From NCBI GenBank assembly GCA_041581135.1, contig JBFGCM010000026.1, positions 1 to 36,673 of the forward strand: DNA of 36,673 nt, given 5' to 3'. This stretch comes from JBFGCM01 sp041581135 (GTDB lineage: Bacteria; Actinomycetota; Acidimicrobiia; Spongiisociales; UBA5794). The translations under genes and the position numbers were made by a program. Shown here in pieces: positions 24,909 to 32,655 of this stretch. Positions within the stretch are counted from its first letter, which is position 1. The number at the start of each line of letters is the position of its first letter. Below the pieces are notes generated by a model. It was not told where the DNA came from, did no database searches, and worked only from the letters and a program-made list of their open reading frames with translations.

Positions 24909-25079
24909 CTACGGTCCCCTGAGTCCGGGGGCGACCGACTCGATGTTGGAGGACGTGGCGTTGCCGACCGCGGTCACGGCGATGACGGCGACGAGCACGA
25001 TGAACGAGATCAAAAAGGCGTACTCGACGAGGTTCGCCCCCATCTCTTCGTATATCAGCCGTCGCATCAGCTTGTGCAC
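24909..25079 (-). CDS. Flp/Fap-type (type IVb) pilin
   Basis: 56-residue prepilin: VHKLMRRLIYEEMG, then mature ANLVEYAFLISFIVLVAVIAVTAVGN and a short polar end. The prepilin-peptidase site is Gly followed by a mature N-terminus with Glu at +5 and Tyr at +6, the Flp hallmark, then one hydrophobic helix. GTG 25079 is chosen because GGGGGAAG (25081-25088) sits right before it; ATG 25067 is the alternative. No other Flp/Tad assembly gene is in the window, so it must use machinery encoded elsewhere. It is preceded by the best promoter in the window. It is easily missed because of its size and because the frame is open far upstream. Confidence 0.85.
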   Translation of the reverse strand: MHKLMRRLIYEEMGANLVEYAFLISFIVLVAVIAVTAVGNATSSNIESVAPGLRGP

Positions 25080-25109
25080 ACTTCCCCCAAGAGAACATCT
25101 ACTCCCGGT

Positions 25110-25138
25110 AGTGTAGTGACTACTCGAAGTGTTTGCAA
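25110..25138 (-). promoter_or_regulatory. Promoter of the pilin gene with a palindrome over the -10 box
   Basis: On the minus strand TTGCAA (25133-25138), a 17-nt spacer and TACACT (25110-25115): a near-consensus sigma-70-type promoter. The 11-bp palindrome GTAGT-G-ACTAC (25113-25123) covers the end of the spacer and part of the -10 box, and CTAC/GTAG half-sites recur downstream, so repression is plausible. Confidence 0.65.
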
Positions 25139-25210
25139 GGGGTCTAGTCAAAAAAACTTTCGCGGATCGATAGATCGGAGAGATCGCCCGTACTGACGGG
25201 CCGTGCGGGG

Positions 25211-25216
25211 TAGGTT
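25211..25216 (+). promoter_or_regulatory. -10 box before the antiporter gene
   Basis: TAGGTT ends 8 nt before the GTG start at 25225; no ribosome-binding site, so probably leaderless. The 145-bp gap is shared with the divergent pilin promoter. Confidence 0.4.
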
Positions 25217-25224
25217 GCAACCAC

Positions 25225-26508
25225 GTGGAGACAAGCGACTTTCTCGTCATCGCCCTCTTCGTGCTCGGATTCGGGCTCATCTCGGGTCGACTTCGCAGCA
25301 CCGTGATCACGGCGCCGATGATCTTCACCGTATTCGGCCTCGTGGTTGGAGGCGACGGGCTGGGTCTCATCGACGTCGACATCGAGGACAGGGTCGTGGT
25401 GACCGTGATGGAGTTGGCTCTCGTTCTGGTGTTGTTCACCGACGCGGCTCGCATCGATCTTGCAGTGCTTCGCACCCGCTTCCGGTGGCCGCTCCGGATC
25501 CTCTCTGTCGGTCTGCCCCTCACCATCGTGTTGGGGACGTTGGCCGGCCTCTGGCTGCTCGGCTCCCTGTCGTTCTGGGAAGTGGCCGTGGTCGCCATCG
25601 TGCTCGCCCCGACCGATGCCGCCTTGGGGGAGGTCGTCGTGACCAGCCCCAAGGTGCCGGTCGCGGTGCGGCAGACCATCAACGTCGAGAGCGGCCTCAA
25701 CGACGGGCTGGCACTTCCCATCTTGATGGTGGCGCTCGCCTTCCTCGAAGCAGACGACACCGGGACCGTCGGGTACTGGATCCAATTTGGTCTCCAACAG
25801 ATCCTCCTGGCCGTCGTCGTCGGTGTCGCCGTCGGGTATGTCGGCGGTCGGGCGGTGTCGTGGGGGATGCGGACGGGTTCGATGAGCGACGCATTTCAGC
25901 GGCTGTCGGCGTTGGCGATCGCGCTCACTGCCTTTGCGTTGGCGCCGGCGTTGGGTGGCAGCGGCTTCATCGCTGCGTTCGTAGCCGGGCTCACGATCGG
26001 CAACACCTCTCGTCCGATCTGCGCTTGTCTGTACGAGTTCGCCGAGGCCGAAGGTCAATTGCTGACGCTGCTGACATTCCTGTTCTTCGGGGCGGCGGCT
26101 GTGCTCCCGGCACTCCGAGCCGCCGATCTCTCGATCGTGGCCTACGCTGTTCTCAGCCTGACGGTCATACGAGTGCTTCCGGTCTTCGTGTCTCTCGCCG
26201 GTGCCAGGATGCGCCTCTACACCAAGCTGTTCATCGGCTGGTTCGGACCTCGTGGCATCGCGTCACTGCTGTTCGGGCTCATTGTGCTGGAGCGCGCAGG
26301 GATGGAGGCGTTGCAGGAGGTGTTCGACATCATTGCGTTGACCGTGCTCATCAGCATCTTCGCCCACGGTCTGTCGGCTCGGCCGCTGGCCGACCGCTAC
26401 GGAACCGACATGAGCGAGTATGCCGAGCGGCGGCCGGAGATGATGGATGAGATGGCAGAGTTCGAGGACGTGCCCGAGATGCCGGTTCGCGTTCCGGGGC
26501 CGCCTTGA
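25225..26508 (+). CDS. CPA1-family cation/proton antiporter
   Basis: Exchanges Na+ or K+ for protons across the membrane (NhaP-like). 427 residues with about 12 hydrophobic segments. Functional motifs: VLAPTDAALGEVV with the transport Asp, and NVESGLNDGLALPIL, where the Asn-Asp pair of electroneutral CPA1 exchangers is seen (GLND). KLFIGWFGPRGIASLLFGLIV is the typical late helix with its Arg. The C-terminal cytoplasmic part is short and acidic with no RCK/TrkA-C domain. GTG start at 25225 after a leaderless-type -10 box. The ion preference cannot be read from sequence. Confidence 0.93.
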   Translation: METSDFLVIALFVLGFGLISGRLRSTVITAPMIFTVFGLVVGGDGLGLIDVDIEDRVVVTVMELALVLVLFTDAARIDLAVLRTRFRWPLRILSVGLPLTIVLGTLAGLWLLGSLSFWEVAVVAIVLAPTDAALGEVVVTSPKVPVAVRQTINVESGLNDGLALPILMVALAFLEADDTGTVGYWIQFGLQQILLAVVVGVAVGYVGGRAVSWGMRTGSMSDAFQRLSALAIALTAFALAPALGGSGFIAAFVAGLTIGNTSRPICACLYEFAEAEGQLLTLLTFLFFGAAAVLPALRAADLSIVAYAVLSLTVIRVLPVFVSLAGARMRLYTKLFIGWFGPRGIASLLFGLIVLERAGMEALQEVFDIIALTVLISIFAHGLSARPLADRYGTDMSEYAERRPEMMDEMAEFEDVPEMPVRVPGPP

Positions 26509-26538
26509 GCTTGTACGCTCCATACCAAGAAAGGACCC

Positions 26539-27591
26539 ATGGCAGACGAAGAAGAAGATCGCATCGCCCTGTTCCTCGACTATGAGAACCTCGCCATCGG
26601 AGCGCGGGAGAGCCTGGGCCGGTCGTTCGATTTCAAGCCCATAGCCGATGCCCTCGCCGAGCGCGGACGGGTGGTGGTGCGCCGCGCCTACGCGGACTGG
26701 ACGCTGTTCGAAGACGACCGCAAGATGTTGACGCGCAGCCACGTGGAGCTGATCGAGATTCCGCAGCGGATGGGTGCCGGCCGCAAGAACGCAGCCGACA
26801 TCAAGATGGCTGTGGATGCGATGGAGATGGCCCTCGAACGTGACTATCTGGCGACGTTCGTGGTGTGCACGGGCGACAGCGATTTCACCCCGCTCGTCCA
26901 CAAGTTGCGCGAGCTGAACAAGCGGGTGATCGGCGTGGGCATGAAGGACTCCACGTCGTCGCTCCTTCCACCGGCGTGCGACGAGTTCCTCTTCTACGAG
27001 CGCCTCGAAGGCGTCGATCCGCCGCCGCGGAGGCGCAGGCCGGAGAAGAAGCCGATCCGAGACGAGGAGGAGACCATCGCCGAGGACCGGGAGCCGCCCG
27101 ATCTCGCCAGGCTGGTGAGCCAGACCGTTGCCGGCCTCAAGCGGAGCAGTGGTGGCGCCGTGCTGGCGTCGAGTGTCAAGCGCGCCCTTCTTCGCAAGGA
27201 TCCCACCTTCAACGAAGCCGACCACGGCTTCCGTGCCTTTGGAGAGCTGCTGCGCCACTTGGAGGACCAGAACGTCATCGAGCTGACCGCCGGGGCGGCG
27301 AAGGGAGACCCCGAGGTGGGCTTCCCGAGCGACGGGAGAGGCGAGGACGAGGCCTTCGCTGAGCTCCAGACCCTGGTGGCGGACCTGGAGATGCAGTCGG
27401 GTCCGCCGGCGCTGTCCGGGCTCAAGAACCAGCTGCGCAAGCGCTCACCGGACTTCAGCGAGAAGAAGTTCGGCTTCAACGGTTTCCTCCAGTTCGCCAA
27501 GGCAGCGAGCACCCGCGGCTACATCGAGCTGGAATGGGACGAGGCCGCAGGCGACTACCTGCTCAGTGTCGGGCTCCCGGACCGCGCGTGA
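26539..27591 (+). CDS. NYN-domain nuclease with two OST-HTH/LOTUS domains
   Basis: 350-residue predicted RNA-processing protein. The NYN (PIN-like, LabA/DUF88) domain spans about 1-165, with acidic catalytic residues Asp14 (LFLDYEN), Asp87 and Asp93 (NAADIKMAVDAME), and Asp113 and Asp115 (CTGDSDFTPLV). A basic linker (PPPRRRRPEKK) is followed by two winged-helix LOTUS/OST-HTH domains at about 190-255 and 275-345, the second ending GYIELEWDEAAGDYLLSV. This is the domain set of eukaryotic MARF1-type RNA regulators. ATG 26539 with GAAAGGA just upstream; TACGCT at 26514-26519 is a likely -10 box. plsC starts 1 nt after the stop. Confidence 0.92.
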   Translation: MADEEEDRIALFLDYENLAIGARESLGRSFDFKPIADALAERGRVVVRRAYADWTLFEDDRKMLTRSHVELIEIPQRMGAGRKNAADIKMAVDAMEMALERDYLATFVVCTGDSDFTPLVHKLRELNKRVIGVGMKDSTSSLLPPACDEFLFYERLEGVDPPPRRRRPEKKPIRDEEETIAEDREPPDLARLVSQTVAGLKRSSGGAVLASSVKRALLRKDPTFNEADHGFRAFGELLRHLEDQNVIELTAGAAKGDPEVGFPSDGRGEDEAFAELQTLVADLEMQSGPPALSGLKNQLRKRSPDFSEKKFGFNGFLQFAKAASTRGYIELEWDEAAGDYLLSVGLPDRA

Positions 27592-27592
27592 C

Positions 27593-28351
27593 ATGAGGCT
27601 GTTGCGGACCGCACGCGATTGGGTGTTCACCGTGCCGTTCCTGGTGGCGTTCGCTGGCACGCTCGTGGTGTTCGATCCGGTGGGTCGTCTCGCCCGGTTG
27701 TTCGGCATTCGGCCCTTCGAAGTGGTGATGGGCGTGATGCAACGGGTCCTGATCTGGGACTTCCGCATCTGCGGGGTCCGCTACACGATCGATCGTCCGC
27801 CAGAGGTGCGACGAGGGAAGGGGTACGTGTTCGTGTCGAATCACCAGTCGCTGGTCGACATCCCCTTCTTCGGGGGGATCCTGTTCCGCAACTACCCCAA
27901 GTACGTGGCGAAGCAGGAGCTGGGACGTGGGATCCCCAGCGTCTCGTTGAACTTGCGCCACGGCCAGAACGCGCTCATCGACCGCAGAGACCGGCGTCAA
28001 TCGATCGGTGCCATCCGCGAGCTGGGGGAGACCGCGCAGCGGCGCAACGTCTCCGTGGTGATCTTCCCTGAGGGCACGCGGGCACGTGACGGGCAGCTGC
28101 AGGAGTTCAAGCGAGCCGGGTCGGTCGCCTTGCTCAAGGCCGCTCCAGAGCTGGAAGTCGTCCCCACGGCCATCGACGGCACGTGGGTGTTGTCGAAGAA
28201 CAAGTTCTTCCCGATCCCGTTCGGTACCCGGGTCAGGGTCCGATTCGGTGGGCCAATGGGGCGCGACCGGCCGGAGGGGGAGCTGGTGGCGGCGGCCGAG
28301 TCGTGGATCGCCGAGACTCTGGCGGAGTGGAGGAAGCCGGCCTCGGTGTGA
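27593..28351 (+). CDS. 1-acyl-sn-glycerol-3-phosphate acyltransferase (PlsC-like)
   Basis: Adds the second acyl chain to lysophosphatidate in phospholipid synthesis at the membrane inner face. 252 residues: an N-terminal hydrophobic anchor (about 10-30), then the acyltransferase domain with NHxxxxD as NHQSLVD, KYVAKQELGRGIP, the phosphate-binding FPEGTRARDG, and VVPTAIDGT. All four PlsC blocks are present. ATG 27593 starts one base after the stop of the NYN-LOTUS gene, so the two are translated from one message; a longer in-frame start inside the upstream gene is less likely. It is convergent with the RRM gene (18 bp apart). Confidence 0.92.
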   Translation: MRLLRTARDWVFTVPFLVAFAGTLVVFDPVGRLARLFGIRPFEVVMGVMQRVLIWDFRICGVRYTIDRPPEVRRGKGYVFVSNHQSLVDIPFFGGILFRNYPKYVAKQELGRGIPSVSLNLRHGQNALIDRRDRRQSIGAIRELGETAQRRNVSVVIFPEGTRARDGQLQEFKRAGSVALLKAAPELEVVPTAIDGTWVLSKNKFFPIPFGTRVRVRFGGPMGRDRPEGELVAAAESWIAETLAEWRKPASV

Positions 28352-28369
28352 GCGGCGCCGGCCTGCGGA

Positions 28370-28627
28370 TCAGGTGACGGAGGCTCGCGGGCGGGCCCGG
28401 TTCACCGTCAGGGGTCGACCGGACGCCTCTGTGCCATCCACTGCCCGAATGGCTTCGCGTGCATCGGCCGATGACATCTCGACGAAGCCGAAGCCTCGAG
28501 ATCGACCGGACTCCCGGTCACAGACGACGGTCGCCGACAAGACGGCTCCGTACTCGGTGAAGATCGCTGCCAGCTCGGTATCGGTATACGACCAGGGAAG
28601 GTTGCCAACGAAGATGCTCACGCTCAT
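28370..28627 (-). CDS. RRM-type RNA-binding protein
   Basis: 85-residue single RNA-recognition motif protein, as in cyanobacterial and actinobacterial Rbp proteins. RNP2 is IFVGNL (residues 4-9) and RNP1 is RGFGFVEM. The rest of the fold is complete (YGAVLSATVVCDRESGRSRG, AIRAVDGTEASGRPLTVNRARPR), with a short basic tail. ATG 28627 is preferred over TTG 28648: AAAGGGA lies about 10 nt before it and the protein then begins right before strand 1. TACCAT at 28660-28665 on the minus strand may be its -10 box. Such proteins are often cold-induced; nothing here shows that directly. Confidence 0.92.
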   Translation of the reverse strand: MSVSIFVGNLPWSYTDTELAAIFTEYGAVLSATVVCDRESGRSRGFGFVEMSSADAREAIRAVDGTEASGRPLTVNRARPRASVT

Positions 28628-28704
28628 CAGGGTCGGTCCCTTTCTCAACGCCCGCCGGCATGGTAGACGTCAGGTCGTAAATCCCGCGGATCGCGAAATC
28701 GGCT

Positions 28705-31173
28705 CTAGTCGTCGGGCTCGCGCCAGAAGCGGAGGCGGTTGTCCCACCAGTCCTCGAGAGCATGCCGGAGCCGTGGACCGCTGCCGCGCAGGGTGAGGTC
28801 GGGTGAACGCTGGAGCATCTCCGGTACCTGCCGACCCCACCCGATGAGGCGTAGCGCTCCGAACATGACGACGCCGGTGATGGAAACGATGCCGACCGCG
28901 GCCAACACGAGAGTCGGGCCGGGCAGGTCGATCTCGAAGAAGTCGCGCCACGTTCTGCTCACGAGCACCAACAAGAGCAGCACGCCCATGGCGGCGATCA
29001 AGGTGCGGCGCTGTCCGTTGAGCGGGCGGCTCACGATGCCGAGGGCGAACAGGCCGATGGCTGCCAGCACGAGCGTGGCCATGGTGCGGGCCTCCGTCAG
29101 TGAGGTGTCCTCGGAGATGGCGAGCTCGTAGGCGGCGTAGGTGGCTGCAGCGGCCGCCAGACCGGTCGGAACCGCAAACCGAAGCACCCGCTTGACGAAT
29201 CCGGTGCGGGCTCGGCGCGCCGTGGGCTCGAGTGCAAGGAAGAACGCAGGGATTCCGATGGTCACGGAACCCACCAACGTGAGGTGTCGGGGCAGGAAGG
29301 GGAAGACGCGGCCGACGAGGCCCACGGCCAGCACCAGGGCCAGGGCGTAGATGGTCTTCGTCACGAAGAGGTTGGCGACGCGTTCGATGTTGGCGATCAC
29401 CCTTCGTCCTTCGCCGACGATGTGCGGAATCGTGTCGAAACGGCCATCGATCAGCACGAGCTGCGCCACGGCCCGGGTCGCCGAGCTCCCCGAGCCCATG
29501 GCGATGCCGATATCGGAGTCCTTGAGCGCTAGGACGTCGTTCACCCCGTCACCCGTCATCGCCACGATGTGTCCCGAGCGTTGGAGGGCGGCGACCATGG
29601 CTCGTTTCTGGTGTGGTGTCACCCTGCCGAACACGGCGGTCTCCTCCATGACGCTGGCGAGCTCGTTGGGCTCGTCGGGGAGGTGTCTGGCGTCCACGGC
29701 CCGCTCGGCGCCGGGCACACCCACCTCGCGGGCGATGGCGCCAACCGTCTCGGCATGGTCGCCGGAGATGATCTTCACGGCGACGCCTTGCGCGGCGAAG
29801 TAGCGCAGCGTGGCGGCAGCGTCGCCCCTGACGGCGTCGCCGAGCACGACCAGGGCGACCGGTTCCATCTGGTGCGGGACACTCCCGGACTCGGGATCGA
29901 GGCGGTGTGGTGAGTGGGCCAGCATCACCACCCGCTTCCCGCCGGCGGCGAGGCTGTCGGCCTCCGCCATGACCGATGGATCGGCTGCACCTACGATCTC
30001 AGGGGCACCCAGTGCCCAGGTGCCGTGGTCGGCGAACTGGGTGCCGCTCCACTTGCGGGCCGACGAGAACGGTACCGAGGCCACCGCTCTCCACCCGGGG
30101 TCGGGATGGCTGGCGGCGATGGCCTCCTGGGTGGCGTTTGGCGAGGTGCCCACCGCTCCCAAGGCGCCGAGCGCGTCGGTGATCGACGCCGACTGGGCGG
30201 ACGAAGCGATGGGGATGACGTCGTGGAGGCGGAGCCGGCCCTCGGTGAGGGTTCCCGTCTTGTCGAGACAGACCGTGTCGACCCGGGCGAGGCCCTCTAC
30301 CGCCGGCAGCTCCTGCACCAACACCTGCCGCCGGCCGAGGCGAACCACACCCAGCGCGAAGGCCATCGACGTGAGCAGCACCAAGCCTTGGGGGATCATG
30401 CCGACGCCACCGGCAACGGCGCCGGCCAGCGCTGGTCGGATGCCATCGGTCACCTGGAGCTGGCTCCACATGAGCAACGCGATGGCCGGTCCGATCACCC
30501 AGGAGATGGCCGCCAGGATCCAGTCGATGCCGTGCTTGAGCTCGGAGCGGACGAGGGTGAACCGGCGCGCCTGCTCCGCCAGCTGCACTGCATAGGCGTC
30601 GGCGCCGACCTTGGTCGCCTGCATGCGGCCCTCACCGGCCGACACGAAACTGCCGGAGAGACATCGGTCACCCGGCTGCTTCGGTACCGGATCGGACTCT
30701 CCGGTCAACAGTGCCTCGTTGATCTCGAGTCCCTCGCTGGTGGCGGCCACGCCATCGACGACCAACTGATCTCCGGGTCGCAGCTGCAGGATGTCGTCCC
30801 GCACGACCTCGTTGACGGCCACCGTCTGCGCCTGACCGTCCCGTACGACCGTGGCGCGGGGTGCGTTGAGAAGGGCGAGCCGATCCAGCGTCTGCTTCGC
30901 CCGCAACTCCTGGACGATGCCGATGAGGGTGTTGACGACGAGCACGACGCCGAAGAGGGCATCTTGGATCGGGGCAACCACGACGATGACGGCGAGGAGT
31001 GCCCCCAGGAGGAAGTTGAAGCGGGTGAAGACGTTCGATCGGACGATGTCGGCGGTGGTCCGGCTCGGGGCCTCGGGGACGTCGTTCACGAGGCCCGCTG
31101 CGACCCGCTGCTTGACCTGGCCCCTGGTCAATCCCGTGGCCGCGTCGACGCTGGTGAGCTCCAGATCAGTCAT
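28705..31173 (-). CDS. Cation-transporting P-type ATPase (CtpE-like)
   Basis: 822-residue P-type ion pump. Actuator motif TGES at 157-160, membrane motif PQGL (261-264) where Ca2+ pumps have PEGL, phosphorylation site DKTGT at Asp304, nucleotide-binding domain, hinge TGDGVNDVLALKDSDIGIAMGSGS, and six C-terminal membrane helices. The order and length match the mycobacterial CtpE group, linked to Ca2+ uptake. There is no N-terminal heavy-metal domain and no CPC motif, so it is not a copper or zinc pump. ATG 31173 is chosen over a TTG at 31194; TACCCT (minus strand, 31184-31189) ends 10 nt before it. The Glu to Gln change in PEGL may alter ion choice. Confidence 0.92.
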   Translation of the reverse strand: MTDLELTSVDAATGLTRGQVKQRVAAGLVNDVPEAPSRTTADIVRSNVFTRFNFLLGALLAVIVVVAPIQDALFGVVLVVNTLIGIVQELRAKQTLDRLALLNAPRATVVRDGQAQTVAVNEVVRDDILQLRPGDQLVVDGVAATSEGLEINEALLTGESDPVPKQPGDRCLSGSFVSAGEGRMQATKVGADAYAVQLAEQARRFTLVRSELKHGIDWILAAISWVIGPAIALLMWSQLQVTDGIRPALAGAVAGGVGMIPQGLVLLTSMAFALGVVRLGRRQVLVQELPAVEGLARVDTVCLDKTGTLTEGRLRLHDVIPIASSAQSASITDALGALGAVGTSPNATQEAIAASHPDPGWRAVASVPFSSARKWSGTQFADHGTWALGAPEIVGAADPSVMAEADSLAAGGKRVVMLAHSPHRLDPESGSVPHQMEPVALVVLGDAVRGDAAATLRYFAAQGVAVKIISGDHAETVGAIAREVGVPGAERAVDARHLPDEPNELASVMEETAVFGRVTPHQKRAMVAALQRSGHIVAMTGDGVNDVLALKDSDIGIAMGSGSSATRAVAQLVLIDGRFDTIPHIVGEGRRVIANIERVANLFVTKTIYALALVLAVGLVGRVFPFLPRHLTLVGSVTIGIPAFFLALEPTARRARTGFVKRVLRFAVPTGLAAAAATYAAYELAISEDTSLTEARTMATLVLAAIGLFALGIVSRPLNGQRRTLIAAMGVLLLLVLVSRTWRDFFEIDLPGPTLVLAAVGIVSITGVVMFGALRLIGWGRQVPEMLQRSPDLTLRGSGPRLRHALEDWWDNRLRFWREPDD

Positions 31174-31237
31174 TGTCGGCCCCAGGGTACGCAAGGCGGC
31201 GGCGTTGGCCCCGCGGGGGCGGTGGGCGATTGCCCGG

Positions 31238-31273
31238 TTGGCCCGCCGGTGACTGCTAGTTACACTGGTGTAA
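31238..31273 (+). promoter_or_regulatory. Promoter with operator-like palindrome over the -10 box
   Basis: TTGGCC (31238-31243), 17-nt spacer, TACACT (31261-31266). The -10 box lies inside TTACAC-TG-GTGTAA (31260-31273), a 6-bp inverted repeat of the size bound by TetR- or GntR-type repressors. It precedes the hypothetical / HAD / SDR / 3-hydroxyacyl-CoA dehydrogenase run. Confidence 0.65.
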
Positions 31274-31298
31274 GTCGCAGGGCGAGGAGGACACCTAC

Positions 31299-31685
31299 AT
31301 GGCGGTTGGGCTGAGGGAGCGCACGTGCGTGGCGGTCGCCGATGCGGCTGCTCGTGCTTGGTCCCGGCGCAGCGACTCGGTCATGGAGATGCCCGTTGCC
31401 ACCCTGGTGGACATGCCCGCTTTCCACGCCGCTCCGGACACGGCGATGGCGGTGATGGTCCCCGACCTCCAACGGTGCGAACTGGTGGTGGACGACGCCG
31501 TGCCGCTCGCCCGGCTGCAACCGGTGGCAGAGATGCTCGCGGAGGAGGGCTGGACGGTGACCGTGCTCGTCCCGACGCGGCGAACCGGAGAGGCGCATCG
31601 CGACCTCCGGGGAGCCCGATGCGGCATTCAGCCATACTGGCTCGAAGGCAAGGAGCTTCACTTCGGGCGGCACCAGCTGCCCTAA
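31299..31685 (+). CDS. Hypothetical protein
   Basis: 128 residues, family not recognised. It begins with a helical part (TCVAVADAAARAWSRRSDSV), has a mid region with MPVATLVDMPAFHAAPDTAMAVMVPDLQRCELVV and ends in a basic beta-rich part (GIQPYWLEGKELHFGRHQLP). No signal peptide, no membrane helix. Support for being real: GAGGAGG (31284-31290) 8 nt before the ATG, a good promoter, and position at the head of a same-strand run. The HAD gene follows 9 bp after the stop. It could act with the lipid-metabolism genes downstream, but nothing in its sequence says so. Confidence 0.65.
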   Translation: MAVGLRERTCVAVADAAARAWSRRSDSVMEMPVATLVDMPAFHAAPDTAMAVMVPDLQRCELVVDDAVPLARLQPVAEMLAEEGWTVTVLVPTRRTGEAHRDLRGARCGIQPYWLEGKELHFGRHQLP

Positions 31686-31688
31686 GCT
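31683..31688 (+). promoter_or_regulatory. -10 box of a leaderless promoter for the HAD gene
   Basis: TAAGCT overlaps the stop codon of the preceding gene and ends 6 nt before ATG 31695. No Shine-Dalgarno sequence is seen. It would give the HAD gene its own transcript besides read-through. Confidence 0.4.
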
Positions 31689-31694
31689 CGCGGG

Positions 31695-32645
31695 ATGCCC
31701 GTCCCGTTGTACACCCAGACGGTGGTCGCGTTCATCTGGGACTTCGACCGAACGCTCATTCCGGGCAACATGCAGGAGCCGCTGTTCGCCCATTACGGCG
31801 TAGATCCGGATCGTTTCTGGGCCGAGGTGGATGGGCTGCCCGAGTTCTATGCACAACGGGGCGTGACCATCAGCAAGGACACTGCCTACCTCGGCCACAT
31901 CCTCACCTATGTGCGCGAAGGTGTGTTCGCCGGCCTCACCAACGATCTGCTGCGGAAGCTCGGTGCGAAGTTGGAGCCCGCCCCCGGCATGCCGGAGTTC
32001 CTGGAGGAGGTGCGCCGACACGTGACCGCCAACCACCGCTTCGCGCAGCAGGACATCACGGTGGACCACTACGTGGTCTCCACGGGTCTTCAACCGATGA
32101 TCGAGGGCAGCGTGTTCGCCGATCACATCGACGGCATCTGGGCAAACAGCTTCATCGAGGAGCCGGCTCCCGTGGACTACTTGGAGCAGCTGCCGCCGAG
32201 TGTGCCGGACCACCCCATCAGCCACCTCGGCTACGTTGTCGACAACACCACCAAGACGCGCAGCGTCTTCGAGATCAACAAGGGCGTCAACAAGCGGCCG
32301 TCGATCGACGTGAATGCTCGCATGTCCGAGGAACAGCGGCGGGTGCCGATCCGCAACATGCTGTACATCGCCGACGGCCCGAGTGACGTGCCGGTGTTCT
32401 CCATACTCAACGAACGAGGCGGACGTACCCTGGGCGTGTATACCAGTGACGGTGCAGCCAACTTTGCGAAGGTGAAGCAACTCCAAGAACAGGGGCGGAT
32501 TCAGGGAATGGCCGAGGCCGACTATCGCCCCGGTAAGGCCGCGCACCTGTGGCTCATGGACAGCCTGGATCAGATCTGCGAGGACATAGTGGAGAACCGC
32601 CACCAGGCGTTCTCGGACATCGTCAACCCGCCGGGGCACGGATGA
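31695..32645 (+). CDS. HAD-superfamily hydrolase
   Basis: 316-residue HAD phosphatase-like protein. Motif I is FIWDFDRTLIPG with nucleophile Asp16 and Asp18. Motif II lies in HYVVSTGLQPM. A Lys suitable for motif III is in VFEINKGVNK. Motif IV is YIADGPSDVPVFS. A helical cap follows motif I (FAHYGVDPDRFWAEVDGLPEFYAQRG). The catalytic set is complete. Proteins like this are usually annotated only as haloacid dehalogenase-like; the substrate is unknown. It lies between a hypothetical gene and an SDR gene (10-bp gap). Confidence 0.85.
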   Translation: MPVPLYTQTVVAFIWDFDRTLIPGNMQEPLFAHYGVDPDRFWAEVDGLPEFYAQRGVTISKDTAYLGHILTYVREGVFAGLTNDLLRKLGAKLEPAPGMPEFLEEVRRHVTANHRFAQQDITVDHYVVSTGLQPMIEGSVFADHIDGIWANSFIEEPAPVDYLEQLPPSVPDHPISHLGYVVDNTTKTRSVFEINKGVNKRPSIDVNARMSEEQRRVPIRNMLYIADGPSDVPVFSILNERGGRTLGVYTSDGAANFAKVKQLQEQGRIQGMAEADYRPGKAAHLWLMDSLDQICEDIVENRHQAFSDIVNPPGHG

Positions 32646-32655
32646 GAGGCACGCC

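Noticed and set aside
24644..24922. Plus-strand frame reading VAQGIEHRFPKPGVAGSNPA
   Set aside because: Sense translation across tRNA-Arg; classic spurious reading frame.
24733..25098. Minus-strand frame reading APEAGFEPATPGLGNRCSIP
   Set aside because: It is the antisense translation of tRNA-Arg, a well-known false protein pattern; no start signal or domain.
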